Shown here: piece after piece, positions 36,863 to 46,073 of the stretch | Layout: each line of letters starts with the position of its first letter | Numbering within the stretch: the first letter of the stretch is position 1 | DNA from: CAZYFH01 sp965249175 | GTDB taxonomy: Bacteria > Acidobacteriota > Vicinamibacteria > Vicinamibacterales > UBA8438 | Direction of reading: 5' to 3' | DNA: 64,000 nucleotides | Assembly (NCBI GenBank): GCA_965249175.1 | Contig: OZ252227.1 | Location: forward strand, 620,001 to 684,000 | Program-made: the position numbers and the translations under genes | Notes under the pieces: model-generated | What the model was told of the DNA's origin: nothing | The model's database searches: none | The model's input: only the letters and a program-made list of their open reading frames with translations

Positions 36863-38677
36863 ATGGAGTATCAATCGTTCGAACACGACGTCCTGGTGAT
36901 CGGCGCCGGGGGTGCGGGACTGCGAGCTGCGGTCGAGGCGTCCGCCGGGGGCGTTCGTGTCGGGCTCGTCTGCAAGTCGCTGCTCGGCAAGGCGCACACC
37001 GTCATGGCGGAAGGCGGGATAGCCGCCGCGCTCGGCAACGTCGACGATCGTGACGGGTGGGAAGTCCATTTTGCCGACACGATGCGCGGGGGCCAGTACC
37101 TCAACAACTGGCGGATGGCGGAGCTGCACGCGAAGGAGGCCCCCGACCGCGTGCGCGAGCTCGAGGCGTGGGGCGCGCTCTTCGACCGCACCAAGGATGG
37201 TCGCATCCTGCAGCGCAACTTCGGCGGGCACAAGTATCCGCGGCTCGCCCACGTCGGGGATCGCACCGGGCTCGAGATGATCCGCACGCTGCAGGACTAC
37301 GGCGTGCACCAGGGGATCGACGTGCACATGGAGTGCACCATCGTCGAGTTGCTCAAGGACGGCGACCGTGTCGTCGGGGCGTTCGGCTATGACCGCGAGC
37401 GTGGGCGATTCCGCGTTTTCAGGGCCAAGGCCGTTGTCCTCGCGTGCGGTGGTATTGGCCGCGCGTTCAAGGTGACGAGCAACAGCTGGGAGTACACCGG
37501 CGACGGCCACGCGCTCGCCTACCGCGCGGGCGCCGAGCTCATCGATATGGAGTTCGTCCAGTTTCACCCGACCGGCATGGTCTGGCCGCCGTCGGTCAAG
37601 GGCATTCTGGTCACGGAAGGCGTGTGCGGCGAGGGGGGCGTGCTCCGCAACAGCGAGGGGCGTCGCTTCATGTTCGATGACATCCCGGAGCTCCATAAGC
37701 ACCAGACGGCCGACAACGAAGAGGAAGGCTGGATCTACACGCAAGGCGACAAGGAGGCGCAGCGACCACCCGAGCTGTTGACGCGCGACCACGTCGCGCG
37801 CTGCATCGTCCGGGAAATCAAGGAAGGGCGCGGGAGTCCCCACGGCGGCGTCTTCCTCGACATCGCCTGGATCAAGACGAAGCTGCCGAACGGCGCGGAG
37901 CACATCCGGAAGAAGCTCCCGAGCATGTATCACCAGTTCAAGCAGCTGGCCGGAATCGACATCACCGAGGAGGCGATGGAGGTCGGTCCCACGACCCACT
38001 ACGTCATGGGCGGGATCCGCGTGGACGCCGACACGCAGATGTCGGCGGTGCCGGGCCTCTTCGCGGCCGGCGAGGTGGCTGCCGGGCTGCACGGCGCGAA
38101 TCGGCTCGGGGGGAACTCGCTGTCCGATCTACTGGTCTTCGGCCAGCGGGCTGGCGCCCATGCGGCGACGTTCGCGCAGGCGCAGACCACCGCCGCCGTC
38201 GACGCGTCGCAGGTCGACGAGCTCGCGCGCCTGGCGCTCGAGCCGCTCGAACGCGAGGGCAGCGGCGAGGCGCCGTATCAGTTGCAGTACGAGGTGCAGG
38301 ACGTGATGCAGAGCCTGGTGGGCATCGTGCGGAATGACGGCGAGCTCGGTCAGGCGCTCCAGGCCGTACACCGTCTCCAGGAGCGGGCCAAGCGGGTGCA
38401 AGCGCCGGGCAACCGTGAATACAACGCCGGGTGGCACACGGCGCTCGATTTGCGCAACCTGATGCCGGTCGCCGAGGCGGTGACGCGGGCGGCCATCGAG
38501 CGCAAGGAGAGCCGCGGCGCCCACTTCCGCGAGGATCATCTCGGGAAAGACGACGAGTGGGGGAAGACGACGCTCGTCATCCGCCGCGCCGGAGATGGGT
38601 CGATGGAGATGCGGCGCGAGACGCTGTCGCAGCCGCGTGCGGATCTCCAGCGGATCATCGAGGAGAGTCAGAAGTAA
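36863..38677 (+). CDS. sdhA: Succinate dehydrogenase/fumarate reductase flavoprotein subunit
   Basis: The 604-residue subunit binds FAD covalently. The Rossmann motif is VLVIGAGGAGLRAAVEA near residue 15, the FAD-linking histidine is in GKAHTVMAEGGIAAALG near 50, and the substrate site is VQFHPTGMVWP near 235 with the catalytic arginine region RCIVREIKEGRG near 315. The C-terminus has GAHFREDHLGKDDEWGKTT. It interconverts succinate and fumarate. It is the middle gene of sdhC-sdhA-sdhB. Confidence 0.93.
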   Translation: MEYQSFEHDVLVIGAGGAGLRAAVEASAGGVRVGLVCKSLLGKAHTVMAEGGIAAALGNVDDRDGWEVHFADTMRGGQYLNNWRMAELHAKEAPDRVRELEAWGALFDRTKDGRILQRNFGGHKYPRLAHVGDRTGLEMIRTLQDYGVHQGIDVHMECTIVELLKDGDRVVGAFGYDRERGRFRVFRAKAVVLACGGIGRAFKVTSNSWEYTGDGHALAYRAGAELIDMEFVQFHPTGMVWPPSVKGILVTEGVCGEGGVLRNSEGRRFMFDDIPELHKHQTADNEEEGWIYTQGDKEAQRPPELLTRDHVARCIVREIKEGRGSPHGGVFLDIAWIKTKLPNGAEHIRKKLPSMYHQFKQLAGIDITEEAMEVGPTTHYVMGGIRVDADTQMSAVPGLFAAGEVAAGLHGANRLGGNSLSDLLVFGQRAGAHAATFAQAQTTAAVDASQVDELARLALEPLEREGSGEAPYQLQYEVQDVMQSLVGIVRNDGELGQALQAVHRLQERAKRVQAPGNREYNAGWHTALDLRNLMPVAEAVTRAAIERKESRGAHFREDHLGKDDEWGKTTLVIRRAGDGSMEMRRETLSQPRADLQRIIEESQK

Positions 38678-38734
38678 GGCGATACCGGCGAGGTTCCAGC
38701 GTTCAGGGTTCGATCCGGGGATTGAGGGAGACGC

Positions 38735-39475
38735 ATGGCGAGCGCAACGTTCAGGATCTGGCGCGGTGACGCGAACGGCGGGAGCTTCGAGGACTACTCC
38801 ACCGACGTCACGGAGGGGATGGTGGTGCTCGACGCCGTTCATCAGATTCAGGCGACCGATGCCAACGACCTGGCGGTGCGATGGAACTGCAAGGCGGGCA
38901 AGTGTGGGTCGTGCTCGGCGGAGGTCAACGGCAATCCGAAGCTGATGTGCATGACCCGGCTGAGCGCGCTGAATCTGGAGGAGCCGGTCACCATCGAGCC
39001 GATGCGCGCGTTTCCGCCGATTCGCGACCTGGTCACCGACGTCTCCTGGAACTACGAGGTCAAGAAGCGGGTCAAGCAGTTCAAGCCGCGACCGGCGGAC
39101 GCCGAGGACGGCACGTGGCGGATGGCCCCGGAGGATGCCGAGCGTGTGCAGGAATTCCGCAAGTGCATCGAATGTTACTTGTGTCAGGACGTGTGCCACG
39201 TGCTGCGCGAGCACCGGCTGCACCACGAGTTCATCGGTCCGCGGTTCTTCGTCTACGCTGCCGCGCTCGAGATGCACCCGCTCGATGTCGAGGAGCGGTC
39301 AGAGGATCTCGCCAACGACTTCGGAATCGGCTACTGCAACATCACGAAGTGCTGCACGAACGTCTGCCCCGAAGAGATCACCATCACCGACAACGCGATC
39401 ATCCCGCTCAAGGAGCGGGTGGTCGACCGCCTCTACGACCCGCTGAGTCGATTGCTCCGAGTCTTCCGGTCCTGA
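38735..39475 (+). CDS. sdhB: Succinate dehydrogenase/fumarate reductase iron-sulfur subunit
   Basis: The 246-residue protein has a [2Fe-2S] ferredoxin domain with CKAGKCGSC and a distant C in LMC. Two further cysteine sets follow, CIECYLCQDVC near residue 145 and CNITKCCTNVCPE near 205. These would hold the [4Fe-4S] and [3Fe-4S] clusters that carry electrons from SdhA to the membrane subunit. Its stop directly abuts the stop of the convergent porin gene. Confidence 0.93.
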   Translation: MASATFRIWRGDANGGSFEDYSTDVTEGMVVLDAVHQIQATDANDLAVRWNCKAGKCGSCSAEVNGNPKLMCMTRLSALNLEEPVTIEPMRAFPPIRDLVTDVSWNYEVKKRVKQFKPRPADAEDGTWRMAPEDAERVQEFRKCIECYLCQDVCHVLREHRLHHEFIGPRFFVYAAALEMHPLDVEERSEDLANDFGIGYCNITKCCTNVCPEEITITDNAIIPLKERVVDRLYDPLSRLLRVFRS

Positions 39476-40747
39476 TCAAAACCGCACGACGGCGGCGATG
39501 TGCGGACGGAACAGCCAGTTGTTCTGCTGTAGCTCCTCGACGACGAGCCGCTTCGTGATGTGCAGCGTGAAATCCCAGCTCAGCCCAGGCAGGAGCATCC
39601 ATGACGTATTGATCATGTGAAGGCGGATGTTGGTGCCCGGCATGTCGCTGAAGACGAACGCCGAGGGGGTCACGTCCTGCTGGAGCCAGCCGTACGTGTA
39701 AGAAGCCTCGAACGATCCGGCCCCGCTCGCCGACCCAAACTCGGCCTCAGTCCAGAACCCGCGGTCCCGGTCGTTGGCGGCGCGTGTATTGCGCGAGTAT
39801 TCGGCGAGCAGCCGCACGGGGTAGCTGTCCTCGCCAAACCGCAATGTGGCCTGGCCGATGACATCGACGACGTTGAACCGTGAGGCGTAGCCGATCACCT
39901 GGCCACCAACGTCCCGGATGACGGCGTTGGTCAGAATGCTGCTCAACGGCCCCACGGCGCTTCCGATCGCAATCGGGTCGGGGTTGCCCCATCCGTAGTT
40001 GGCGGCCGAGAGCTGCACCGTGGAGCGACCCAACGCGAAGTTGATCTCCCCGTAACCCGCCATCATGTACGTGTCGTCACCGCGCGAGACCTCGTTCACG
40101 GCCGTCTGGATCGCGATCAGGTTGACCCCGACCGTGTCGCTGAGATTCCACTCGACCTGCTGCCACCCCCCCTCGAAATTCAGGTCGTCGTCGAAGATCA
40201 TCTGTGTGCGAGTCTGCGGAAGGCCAAGCTTTCCCATTCCCAGCGTCATAGCCGAAGCCGCTTGCGGGTTGTACGCGACGAATGCTCGATCCAGATTGAA
40301 CGGCTTAGGCCGAAAGAAGCTGGTGAACGTCTGATTCGTCGACACGGGCGTCCCCGGGTCGCCGCTTGCGACCTGGATGTTCAGGCGGGTGTCCTCGTTG
40401 ATCTGGCTGTCGAACCGAAGCCTGAGTCGGAGCCGACTGCGATTCCGTGTCGGCCGGCCCTCCTGGTAGAAGCCCTCGTAGCGGGATCGAAAGTCCCCGC
40501 TGAATCGGATGCGCTGCCACCAGGGGAGCGGCTCGGATTCCTGCGCTTCGGCAGACGTGGACTCGGTCTCGCCCTCCTCCACCGGCGACTCACCGGCACC
40601 CCGACCTTGGGCGATCTCGACGGCCGGGATGGATTGCGCATGTGCGGGGTAGGCCGCCGCCACGAGCGCCGCGACGAGGACAAGTGTCGGTGCGATCGGG
40701 GTGCGAGCGGTGGAAGAGAAGACGATGTGACGTAAGAAGCCTCGCAT
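39476..40747 (-). CDS. Putative porin (outer-membrane beta-barrel)
   Basis: The ~423-residue protein begins with a signal peptide (FLRHIVFSSTARTPIAP then ALVAAAYPAHAQ) and a Glu/Ser-rich linker. A barrel domain follows, with strands such as RIRFSGDFRSRYEGFYQ, SRLRLRLRFDSQINED and TRLNIQVASGD. It ends with the terminal strand HIAAVVRF, closing on an aromatic residue as expected for outer-membrane assembly. The frame is open to 40957, but that part runs into a mobile palindrome. The ATG at 40747 starts the signal peptide. The transported solute is unknown. Confidence 0.8.
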   Translation of the reverse strand: MRGFLRHIVFSSTARTPIAPTLVLVAALVAAAYPAHAQSIPAVEIAQGRGAGESPVEEGETESTSAEAQESEPLPWWQRIRFSGDFRSRYEGFYQEGRPTRNRSRLRLRLRFDSQINEDTRLNIQVASGDPGTPVSTNQTFTSFFRPKPFNLDRAFVAYNPQAASAMTLGMGKLGLPQTRTQMIFDDDLNFEGGWQQVEWNLSDTVGVNLIAIQTAVNEVSRGDDTYMMAGYGEINFALGRSTVQLSAANYGWGNPDPIAIGSAVGPLSSILTNAVIRDVGGQVIGYASRFNVVDVIGQATLRFGEDSYPVRLLAEYSRNTRAANDRDRGFWTEAEFGSASGAGSFEASYTYGWLQQDVTPSAFVFSDMPGTNIRLHMINTSWMLLPGLSWDFTLHITKRLVVEELQQNNWLFRPHIAAVVRF

Positions 40748-40900
40748 GCGCCGACGGTACCTCCCGTCAAATGTTATACATGTTAGGGTCGGGTCAAACT
40801 TGGCTACGTCGTGGCCCTCATCGCCTCGTGCTTCCCTTTTTTCACCTGTTTTGCTCGCAGACCCCACACGTACCGATACGATGCCGGCGCCGGGTGTGCT

Positions 40901-40995
40901 AAGGACCCTGACCGACATAAGGTTGCCATCCGAACGCCGACGCATCCCGCGCTTCAACGTCCAGAGTTGGCAGCCTTATGTCGGTCAAGGTCCTT
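40901..40995. mobile_element. Deletion derivative of a palindromic MITE
   Basis: The inverted repeats AAGGACCCTGACCGACATAA (40901 on) and its partner ending at 40995 match at 26 of 28 positions. They are nearly identical to the ends of the element at 57856-58019. The interior keeps GAACGCCGACGCATCCCGCG from the left arm and the reverse of CTGGACGTTGAA from the right arm. The central hairpin is gone. It sits between the porin start and the end of the methyltransferase gene, whose last codons lie inside it. Confidence 0.7.
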
Positions 40996-41658
40996 GCGAA
41001 TCGTGATCTTGCTAAAGGCGTGGTTGCCGTCGCGCCCGACGTCGAACACATACTCCCCGATGTGTCGGGCGAAGCGTCGCTTGGGGCTGGGCGGCGCAAC
41101 GACGATCTCATCGTACTGGTGCTCTGAGTCGAGATACTGCGTCTTGTCGATGATCGTATCTGTGCCGCAGACCAAGATCGTCCCCTGCTTCGTGTGCGGC
41201 TCTATCACTGTGTTGAAATCCGACTTCCGCTGTTGGCTGATGCTCCCGTACCAGGGGTCGTAGAGAATCCCGTCGTATTTCCGATTGGTCGGGATGTCGG
41301 TGTACCAGTCGCCTTTGACCGCGATCACGGTCGGTTTATCACGTGCCCATTCGGAGAGCTGACCGAAGATGTAGTCGTCGATCTCCACGATGGTATGCGT
41401 GTTGACATCGTGCTCTTGGATGTACGCGGCCGCTGTGCCAGCGCCGAAGCCGATTTCCAGAATGTCGCCTCCGTTTTCTGTCACGACGTCGGCGCACGTC
41501 CGGTAGAAGTGATTCAGACGGTGGGTGCTGTTGCAGAACCTCAGCACGTAGAAGGCCACTCGGCTCCTGAGGGTAGGACCACCGAGCCAGAAGGACGAGA
41601 AGTGCGGGGAGCATGAGAACGAAGCGGGCGATGGACCCGAGGCGTCGGGCGACTCCAC
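40954..41658 (-). CDS. Class I SAM methyltransferase, guanidinoacetate methyltransferase-like
   Basis: The 234-residue frame holds a SAM-binding motif GDILEIGFGAGTAAAYIQE near residue 68 and an acidic loop HTIVEIDDYI. The post-strand segment KYDGILYDPWYGSI near 130 resembles GAMT/RMT2-type N-methyltransferases. The N-terminal ~40 residues (GTG start) are uncertain. The last ~13 residues (KDLDRHKAANSGR) and the stop come from the palindromic element at 40901-40995, so the natural C-terminus was altered. Base composition is noticeably less GC-rich than in the neighbours, suggesting transfer. Confidence 0.7.
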   Translation of the reverse strand: MESPDASGPSPASFSCSPHFSSFWLGGPTLRSRVAFYVLRFCNSTHRLNHFYRTCADVVTENGGDILEIGFGAGTAAAYIQEHDVNTHTIVEIDDYIFGQLSEWARDKPTVIAVKGDWYTDIPTNRKYDGILYDPWYGSISQQRKSDFNTVIEPHTKQGTILVCGTDTIIDKTQYLDSEHQYDEIVVAPPSPKRRFARHIGEYVFDVGRDGNHAFSKITIRKDLDRHKAANSGR

Positions 41659-41763
41659 TTGGGCGAGGCTTTTTTGGTGGTCATCAACTCGTCTTGCGCA
41701 GACGGCATGCGCGACAGCGCCACATCGCCTGCGTGCCGGTGGTTCCGCCCATCGCTCGGTGAC

Positions 41764-43227
41764 TCAGGACGTGCTGGTCGTCTCGGCAGCGGACCAGGTG
41801 GGCGCGGTCTCTGCGAGCGTCACCGCGACACACACCGTCACGTTGACGCCGAGTGCGGCGACCCCCGCGTGGAGATTCCAAAGTTCAGGCAGCCCGGCCA
41901 GTAGCAGACCAACATACGACGTAGTGCCAGCGAACATGCCAGCGAGGGCGGCCCGTGTCGTCAACCGCCGCCACGTGACCCCCAGGACGAACAGCGGTGC
42001 GACCTGCGCAAGGATCTCCATCTTGATCTCGGTCAACCCCCACAACGTGATCCGCGGGTTCAGCGCGATCAGCACCAACACGACGACGATACCCCAGGAC
42101 AGCCGCTTACCGACCCGCGTCAGCCGTTCCTCGGACGCGCCCCGCAGGAGAGTCGTGCCGAGGACGTCCTTGGCGAGAATCGATGACAGGCTGAGCAATA
42201 CGGAGTCGGCCGTCGACATCACGGCAGCGACGATGGCGGTGATCACCACGACACACAAGCTGTAGAGCAACACGGAGCGGGTGCTCCACGTTGTCAACAG
42301 CATCGGCACCACCTGGTCCGGATCTTCCACACCGCCGAGCTCCCGAATCGCGAGGATGCCGACCATGAAGACGACCCCGGTCGTAACCAGCGGGAGAAAC
42401 ACCATGACGCTGAAGGCCCGCTTCAACGTCCGCGTGTCACGCGCGGCGTAGATGCGCTGGATCGCGTGCGGATAGACGGCCCCCGAGAAGCCGATCAGGA
42501 TGAGCGTGCTGAACCAGTTGCGGCTGATCTCCCAGGAGGGCACGGCGACCTTCTCGGGCGACTCAGCAGCGATCGACAAGGTCAGCTCCGCGAGATGCCC
42601 GGGCGTGGGCGCCACCGCCACGAGGAGCCCGACCAGTCCGACGACGAGCATGATCCCCTGGACGCAGTCCGTCCATGCCACCGCACGCATGCCGCCGATG
42701 GTTTCGTAAATGATGACCACGAGGGACAGCAGGACGACACCGACCCAGTACGGCACCACGCCGCCCGACAGTCCCTCCGTCACGTGCCCCATGGCCATCA
42801 GCTGGGCCAGCAGGTAGTTGGAGATCGCGGTGACGAGCAAGACATTGGCGAACAGCGTCAGCGCCGCCGAGTCGAACCGGTAGGTGAACCAGTCGCCAGG
42901 GGTCACGAACGCATGCCGTCGCGCGAGCCGCTGGAGCCTCGGTGCGAAGAGGAGGTAGACGACGATGATTGCCGTCATGAAGCCGATGCTCATGACCCAC
43001 GCGTAGCCGAGGCGGAACGCCTCGCCGGGGTAGCCGAGTAGCGTGTTGCCGCTGTACTGCGTCGCGTAGAGCGTCAGCAGCAGGACGAAGCCGCCAAGGC
43101 TGCGACCGGCCAGGTAGAACTCACCGAGCGCCGCTTGCGTACCGCGGCGGCGAGTGGCGTACCCGACCGCGACGAGCACGAGCAGGTAGAGGCCCACCGC
43201 CGCGCCCGCGCCGACGGCCAGGCTCAC
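41764..43227 (-). CDS. Sodium:solute symporter (SSS family)
   Basis: The ~487-residue protein has about thirteen membrane helices. SSS-family marks include FYLAGRSLGGFVLLLTLYATQ near residue 40, the sodium-site region SGNTLLGYPG, GGMRAVAWTDCVQGIML near 180 and STADSVLLSLSSILAKDVL near 345. It resembles PanF-like members, but the solute is not predictable. The frame runs to 43446, but the GTG at 43227 overlaps the stop of the small upstream membrane protein (GTGA) and starts the first helix, so it is chosen. Confidence 0.88.
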   Translation of the reverse strand: MSLAVGAGAAVGLYLLVLVAVGYATRRRGTQAALGEFYLAGRSLGGFVLLLTLYATQYSGNTLLGYPGEAFRLGYAWVMSIGFMTAIIVVYLLFAPRLQRLARRHAFVTPGDWFTYRFDSAALTLFANVLLVTAISNYLLAQLMAMGHVTEGLSGGVVPYWVGVVLLSLVVIIYETIGGMRAVAWTDCVQGIMLVVGLVGLLVAVAPTPGHLAELTLSIAAESPEKVAVPSWEISRNWFSTLILIGFSGAVYPHAIQRIYAARDTRTLKRAFSVMVFLPLVTTGVVFMVGILAIRELGGVEDPDQVVPMLLTTWSTRSVLLYSLCVVVITAIVAAVMSTADSVLLSLSSILAKDVLGTTLLRGASEERLTRVGKRLSWGIVVVLVLIALNPRITLWGLTEIKMEILAQVAPLFVLGVTWRRLTTRAALAGMFAGTTSYVGLLLAGLPELWNLHAGVAALGVNVTVCVAVTLAETAPTWSAAETTSTS

Positions 43228-43514
43228 GTCGCGCCGTCCTCGGCATGCGGCGGCGCTTCGTCGTCCGGGGTGTCCGACCAGAAGCGCGAGATCACGAACA
43301 CGGTGAAGAGCGCCACGCCAAGGCTCGCGGCGATGGAAATCACGACCCAGTGCGGAAGCCCGAACCACAAACGCAGCGGGCCGCCGGACGGGAGATACCA
43401 CGGCACAGATCCACCGAACAACACGACGTACACGGCCCAGATCCACGGGCGGGACCGCGGTTCACGTGTTTCGTAATTGGCCACGGGTCGGGTGGGGTGC
43501 TGTGACGCGCACAT
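43224..43514 (-). CDS. Small two-helix membrane protein, symporter partner
   Basis: The 96-residue protein has two membrane helices (WIWAVYVVLFGGSVPWYL and WVVISIAASLGVALFTVFVI) and an acidic tail (TPDDEAPPHAEDG). The layout resembles the small DUF3311/YhdT-type proteins encoded just before PanF-like symporters. Its stop overlaps the symporter start by four bases, indicating coupled translation and a probable accessory role. It is divergent from the DUF6282-like gene. Confidence 0.72.
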   Translation of the reverse strand: MCASQHPTRPVANYETREPRSRPWIWAVYVVLFGGSVPWYLPSGGPLRLWFGLPHWVVISIAASLGVALFTVFVISRFWSDTPDDEAPPHAEDGAT

Positions 43515-43569
43515 CCGGAAAGAACCAACCGACGAACCGCCCTATGATAGTTCCGATAGAGTGGTGAAC

Positions 43570-44490
43570 ATGGCTGCGATGGTGACCGGAGAGCTGCGTC
43601 GTGCGGTGCCATGTCTGGTGCTTGCTCTCGCCCTGGTCTCGGTGGTTCGAGCCCAGAACGACGACATCTCCCTGGCCGGGGTGATCGACCTGCACTTTCA
43701 CACTGGCCCCGACTCACGACCGCGGTCGGTGACCGACGTCGAGGCGGCGCGACTGGCCCGGGACGCGGGGCTGCGCGCCATCCTCCTGAAGAACCACTTC
43801 ACCATGACCGCGGACCGAGCCGCGCTGGCGATGGAGCACGTCGACGGCATCGAGATCTACGGGGGGCTCGTCCTCAACCGGGCAGTGGGCGGTATCAATC
43901 CGGAAGCGGTGCGCCAGATGGTCCAGTTCACCGGGGGGCGCGGCAAGGTGGTGTGGCTGCCGACGTTCGACGCGGAGTACTACGTCACTGCTGCGGGTGG
44001 CACCGAACCCTTTGTCTCGGTGATGGCGGATCGCGCGCCGGTGCCCGCGGTGCTCGAGGTGTTCTCGCTCGTCGCAGAGCACGATCTGACGCTCGCAATG
44101 GGGCACTCCTCCCCCGGTGAGGTGCTGCGTCTGATCCCGGAAGCCCGGCGGCGCGGCGTGCGCCGCATTCTCGTGACGCACGTCTTCGGCCAGGAGGCGA
44201 CGCGGGAGCAGATGCGGGAAATGGCCTCGCTGGACGCGCTCATGGAGATCGACTGGCTCGCGGTCTATTCAGGCAGCCTCCAGATCGAGGACTACGCGTC
44301 GGCGATTCGCGAGATCGGTGCCGACCGCTTCGTCATGTCGTCGGATCTCGGGCAGGCCGATACGCCGTTGCATGTCGACGGTCTGCGCGCCTATGTGCGA
44401 GCGTTGCGCGGTGCCGGCATCTCGCAGGACGAGATCGACGTGATGGCGCGTCGCAATCCGGCGCGTCTGCTCGGGCTCGATCCGTGGTAG
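43570..44490 (+). CDS. DUF6282-like exported amidohydrolase-fold protein
   Basis: The ~306-residue protein has a signal peptide (RRAVPCLVLALALVSVVRAQ). A TIM-barrel hydrolase-like domain follows, with a metal motif VIDLHFHTGPDSR near residue 40, LKNHFTMT near 70, LTLAMGHSSPGEVL near 180, ILVTHVFGQEA near 205 and VMSSDLGQ near 260. These fit a metal-dependent hydrolase of the amidohydrolase superfamily. The reaction is unknown. The ATG at 43570 is chosen over the frame opening at 43477 because it starts the signal peptide. Confidence 0.75.
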   Translation: MAAMVTGELRRAVPCLVLALALVSVVRAQNDDISLAGVIDLHFHTGPDSRPRSVTDVEAARLARDAGLRAILLKNHFTMTADRAALAMEHVDGIEIYGGLVLNRAVGGINPEAVRQMVQFTGGRGKVVWLPTFDAEYYVTAAGGTEPFVSVMADRAPVPAVLEVFSLVAEHDLTLAMGHSSPGEVLRLIPEARRRGVRRILVTHVFGQEATREQMREMASLDALMEIDWLAVYSGSLQIEDYASAIREIGADRFVMSSDLGQADTPLHVDGLRAYVRALRGAGISQDEIDVMARRNPARLLGLDPW

Positions 44491-44508
44491 GGATCGTGGA
44501 ATGGTCCA

Positions 44509-44668
44509 AGTGTCCTGTCACCGTAATTCGCAACATAATCCCCGGGCGGGGCATCCCGCCTAGCGGCGTTGCTCCTCGGTCACATAGGCCCACTATGCTC
44601 CCTCGTCGCGACTTGCTAGCCGGGCGCCGCGCCGGGACTCATGCAGCGAATTACGGTGACAGGACACT
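44509..44668. mobile_element. Palindromic MITE-like element with hairpin core
   Basis: The 23-base ends starting AGTGTCCTGTCACCGTAATT are a perfect inverted repeat (44509-44531 and 44646-44668). Inside are a CCCGCCTAGC/GCTAGCCGGG stem and the apical hairpin CATAG-GCCCA-CTATG (44583-44597), embedded in the conserved GGCGTTGCTCCTCGGTCA and CTCCCTCGTCGCG segments. The right end is interrupted by the IS inserted at its CTAG. It fills the gap after the DUF6282-like gene. Confidence 0.75.
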
Positions 44669-46073
44669 AGCAGCCCGTGGTGAAAACGCCCTTTCGTAGG
44701 TCGAGGGGCATGTGTTCGTGACACCGTGTCATAAGGTCGAGAAACGACGAGTGCGGCAGATCTTGCGCATCTCGCGCCCACGCGGGCGATACGAGGGTCC
44801 AGAGGCGGCCAAGATCAGCGATCAAGGCCTCGAAGACGGCGACCGCGCGGCCTTGGAGGCTCCGCGGCGTGCCGACGCCCGTCAGCTGCCGCATGAGGAG
44901 CCCAAGATTGAACCCGCAGACGTGCACAAGCACGCGCTTGAGGATGTTGGGATGCCCACGCAGATGCACCCGGCGCAGCCGCCCGGTCTCGTAGAGATGC
45001 GCGTTGGGGCGTTCGAGCAACTCGCCCCGCCGTCGCAGCAGCCGTTGCCCACGCGTGCCCCGAATGCGCCGACGGTTCGCGTACACGGCGTCGCGCGCCG
45101 CCGCCTTGCCTGTCCAGTTGCGTCGCCCGCGGTCCGGCTCCGAAACATAACTGCGCACGCCGAGCGCGGCGAACGCCACCATCGTCTCGTTACTGTGATA
45201 CCCCTTGTCCCCGACGACCTCGGCGATACCGGCGCCGGCCGGCAGGACGGCTTCGACGTGGTCGGCCGCCGTGATCAGGGTCTCGACCATCGTCGTCGTA
45301 TCGCCGTCGTCGGCATCCTGCACGGTGACGCCGACGATGGCCCCCGTCTCCAGGTCCACCGCATGCTCCGCGGTGTGCGCCAAGTGCGTGCGCCCGTCCT
45401 TCAGCTTCGTGATCTTCGCGTCCGGATCCTGCGGATGCGTCCAGTCGTCGTTGGAGCCTTTCTTCTTCCGTTTCCGGTCGAACCGGGCCAGCTCAGCGCG
45501 GGTCGGCGTGACGATGCCGGACGCCTCGGCCAGCCCGGTCAGAAACGCCTCGTAGCCTTCGCCCGTGTCCCGGCGCACGATACTCCGCAATGCGGCGTTC
45601 GCTTCCAACGTCGTGGCATCGATGCCGAGGGTCCGCCCGGTCACGAGCTGGGCGTCGGCCAGTTGCTGCAGCACCCACGTGAACACCGCTTGATGGGTCT
45701 CGACGTCGATCAGGCGCCGGGTGCGCGACAGCGTCGAGTGATCCGGCGGCGCCTCGTGCAGCTCGAGGTCCAGAAACTGCCGGATGCTCAGCGAATCGGC
45801 CGCCCGCCACGCGATCGCCCGCTCCGAGTCCAGCCCTTCGAAGTAGCCGAGCATCAGCAGCCGGAAGTACCGCCCCGGCGCCAGACTCGGACGACCGACG
45901 CCGTCCGCGTAGAACGGCGCGCATTGCGCCTCGACGAACGCGTCGAAGCCCGTGTCATCGAGGATCCGATTCAATCGCTGATAGAACGGATGCGCCGCAC
46001 TGCGAGGCAGGTCGCTGGTGGGAACCCACATCGATGCTTGCCGCGCCCGGCGTCGTCGTTTGCCCATCGCCAT
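44667..46073 (-). CDS. DDE transposase
   Basis: The 468-residue transposase has an N-terminal DUF772-type region (GRPSLAPGRYFRLLMLGYFE) and DDE catalytic positions in LGIDATTLEANAAL, VVGDKGYHSNETM and RRRGELLERPNAHLYETG. It looks intact. The last residues (VFTTGC) are read through the terminal inverted repeat, and the TAG stop is formed by the CTAG target sequence. The start is ATG at 46073, with MGKRRRRARQ six bases further in as an alternative. Confidence 0.88.
   Translation of the reverse strand: MAMGKRRRRARQASMWVPTSDLPRSAAHPFYQRLNRILDDTGFDAFVEAQCAPFYADGVGRPSLAPGRYFRLLMLGYFEGLDSERAIAWRAADSLSIRQFLDLELHEAPPDHSTLSRTRRLIDVETHQAVFTWVLQQLADAQLVTGRTLGIDATTLEANAALRSIVRRDTGEGYEAFLTGLAEASGIVTPTRAELARFDRKRKKKGSNDDWTHPQDPDAKITKLKDGRTHLAHTAEHAVDLETGAIVGVTVQDADDGDTTTMVETLITAADHVEAVLPAGAGIAEVVGDKGYHSNETMVAFAALGVRSYVSEPDRGRRNWTGKAAARDAVYANRRRIRGTRGQRLLRRRGELLERPNAHLYETGRLRRVHLRGHPNILKRVLVHVCGFNLGLLMRQLTGVGTPRSLQGRAVAVFEALIADLGRLWTLVSPAWARDAQDLPHSSFLDLMTRCHEHMPLDLRKGVFTTGC

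Noticed and set aside
38690..38735. A GGTTCGATCC-like string before sdhB suggesting a tRNA
   Set aside because: The spacer between sdhA and sdhB is only 57 bases, too short for a tRNA, and no acceptor stem is present.
40748..40957. N-terminal extension of the porin gene
   Set aside because: It reads through the deleted palindromic element, and the signal peptide starts at 40747.
43228..43446. N-terminal extension of the SSS symporter
   Set aside because: It overlaps the small membrane protein gene in another frame. The first helix starts at the GTG at 43227.
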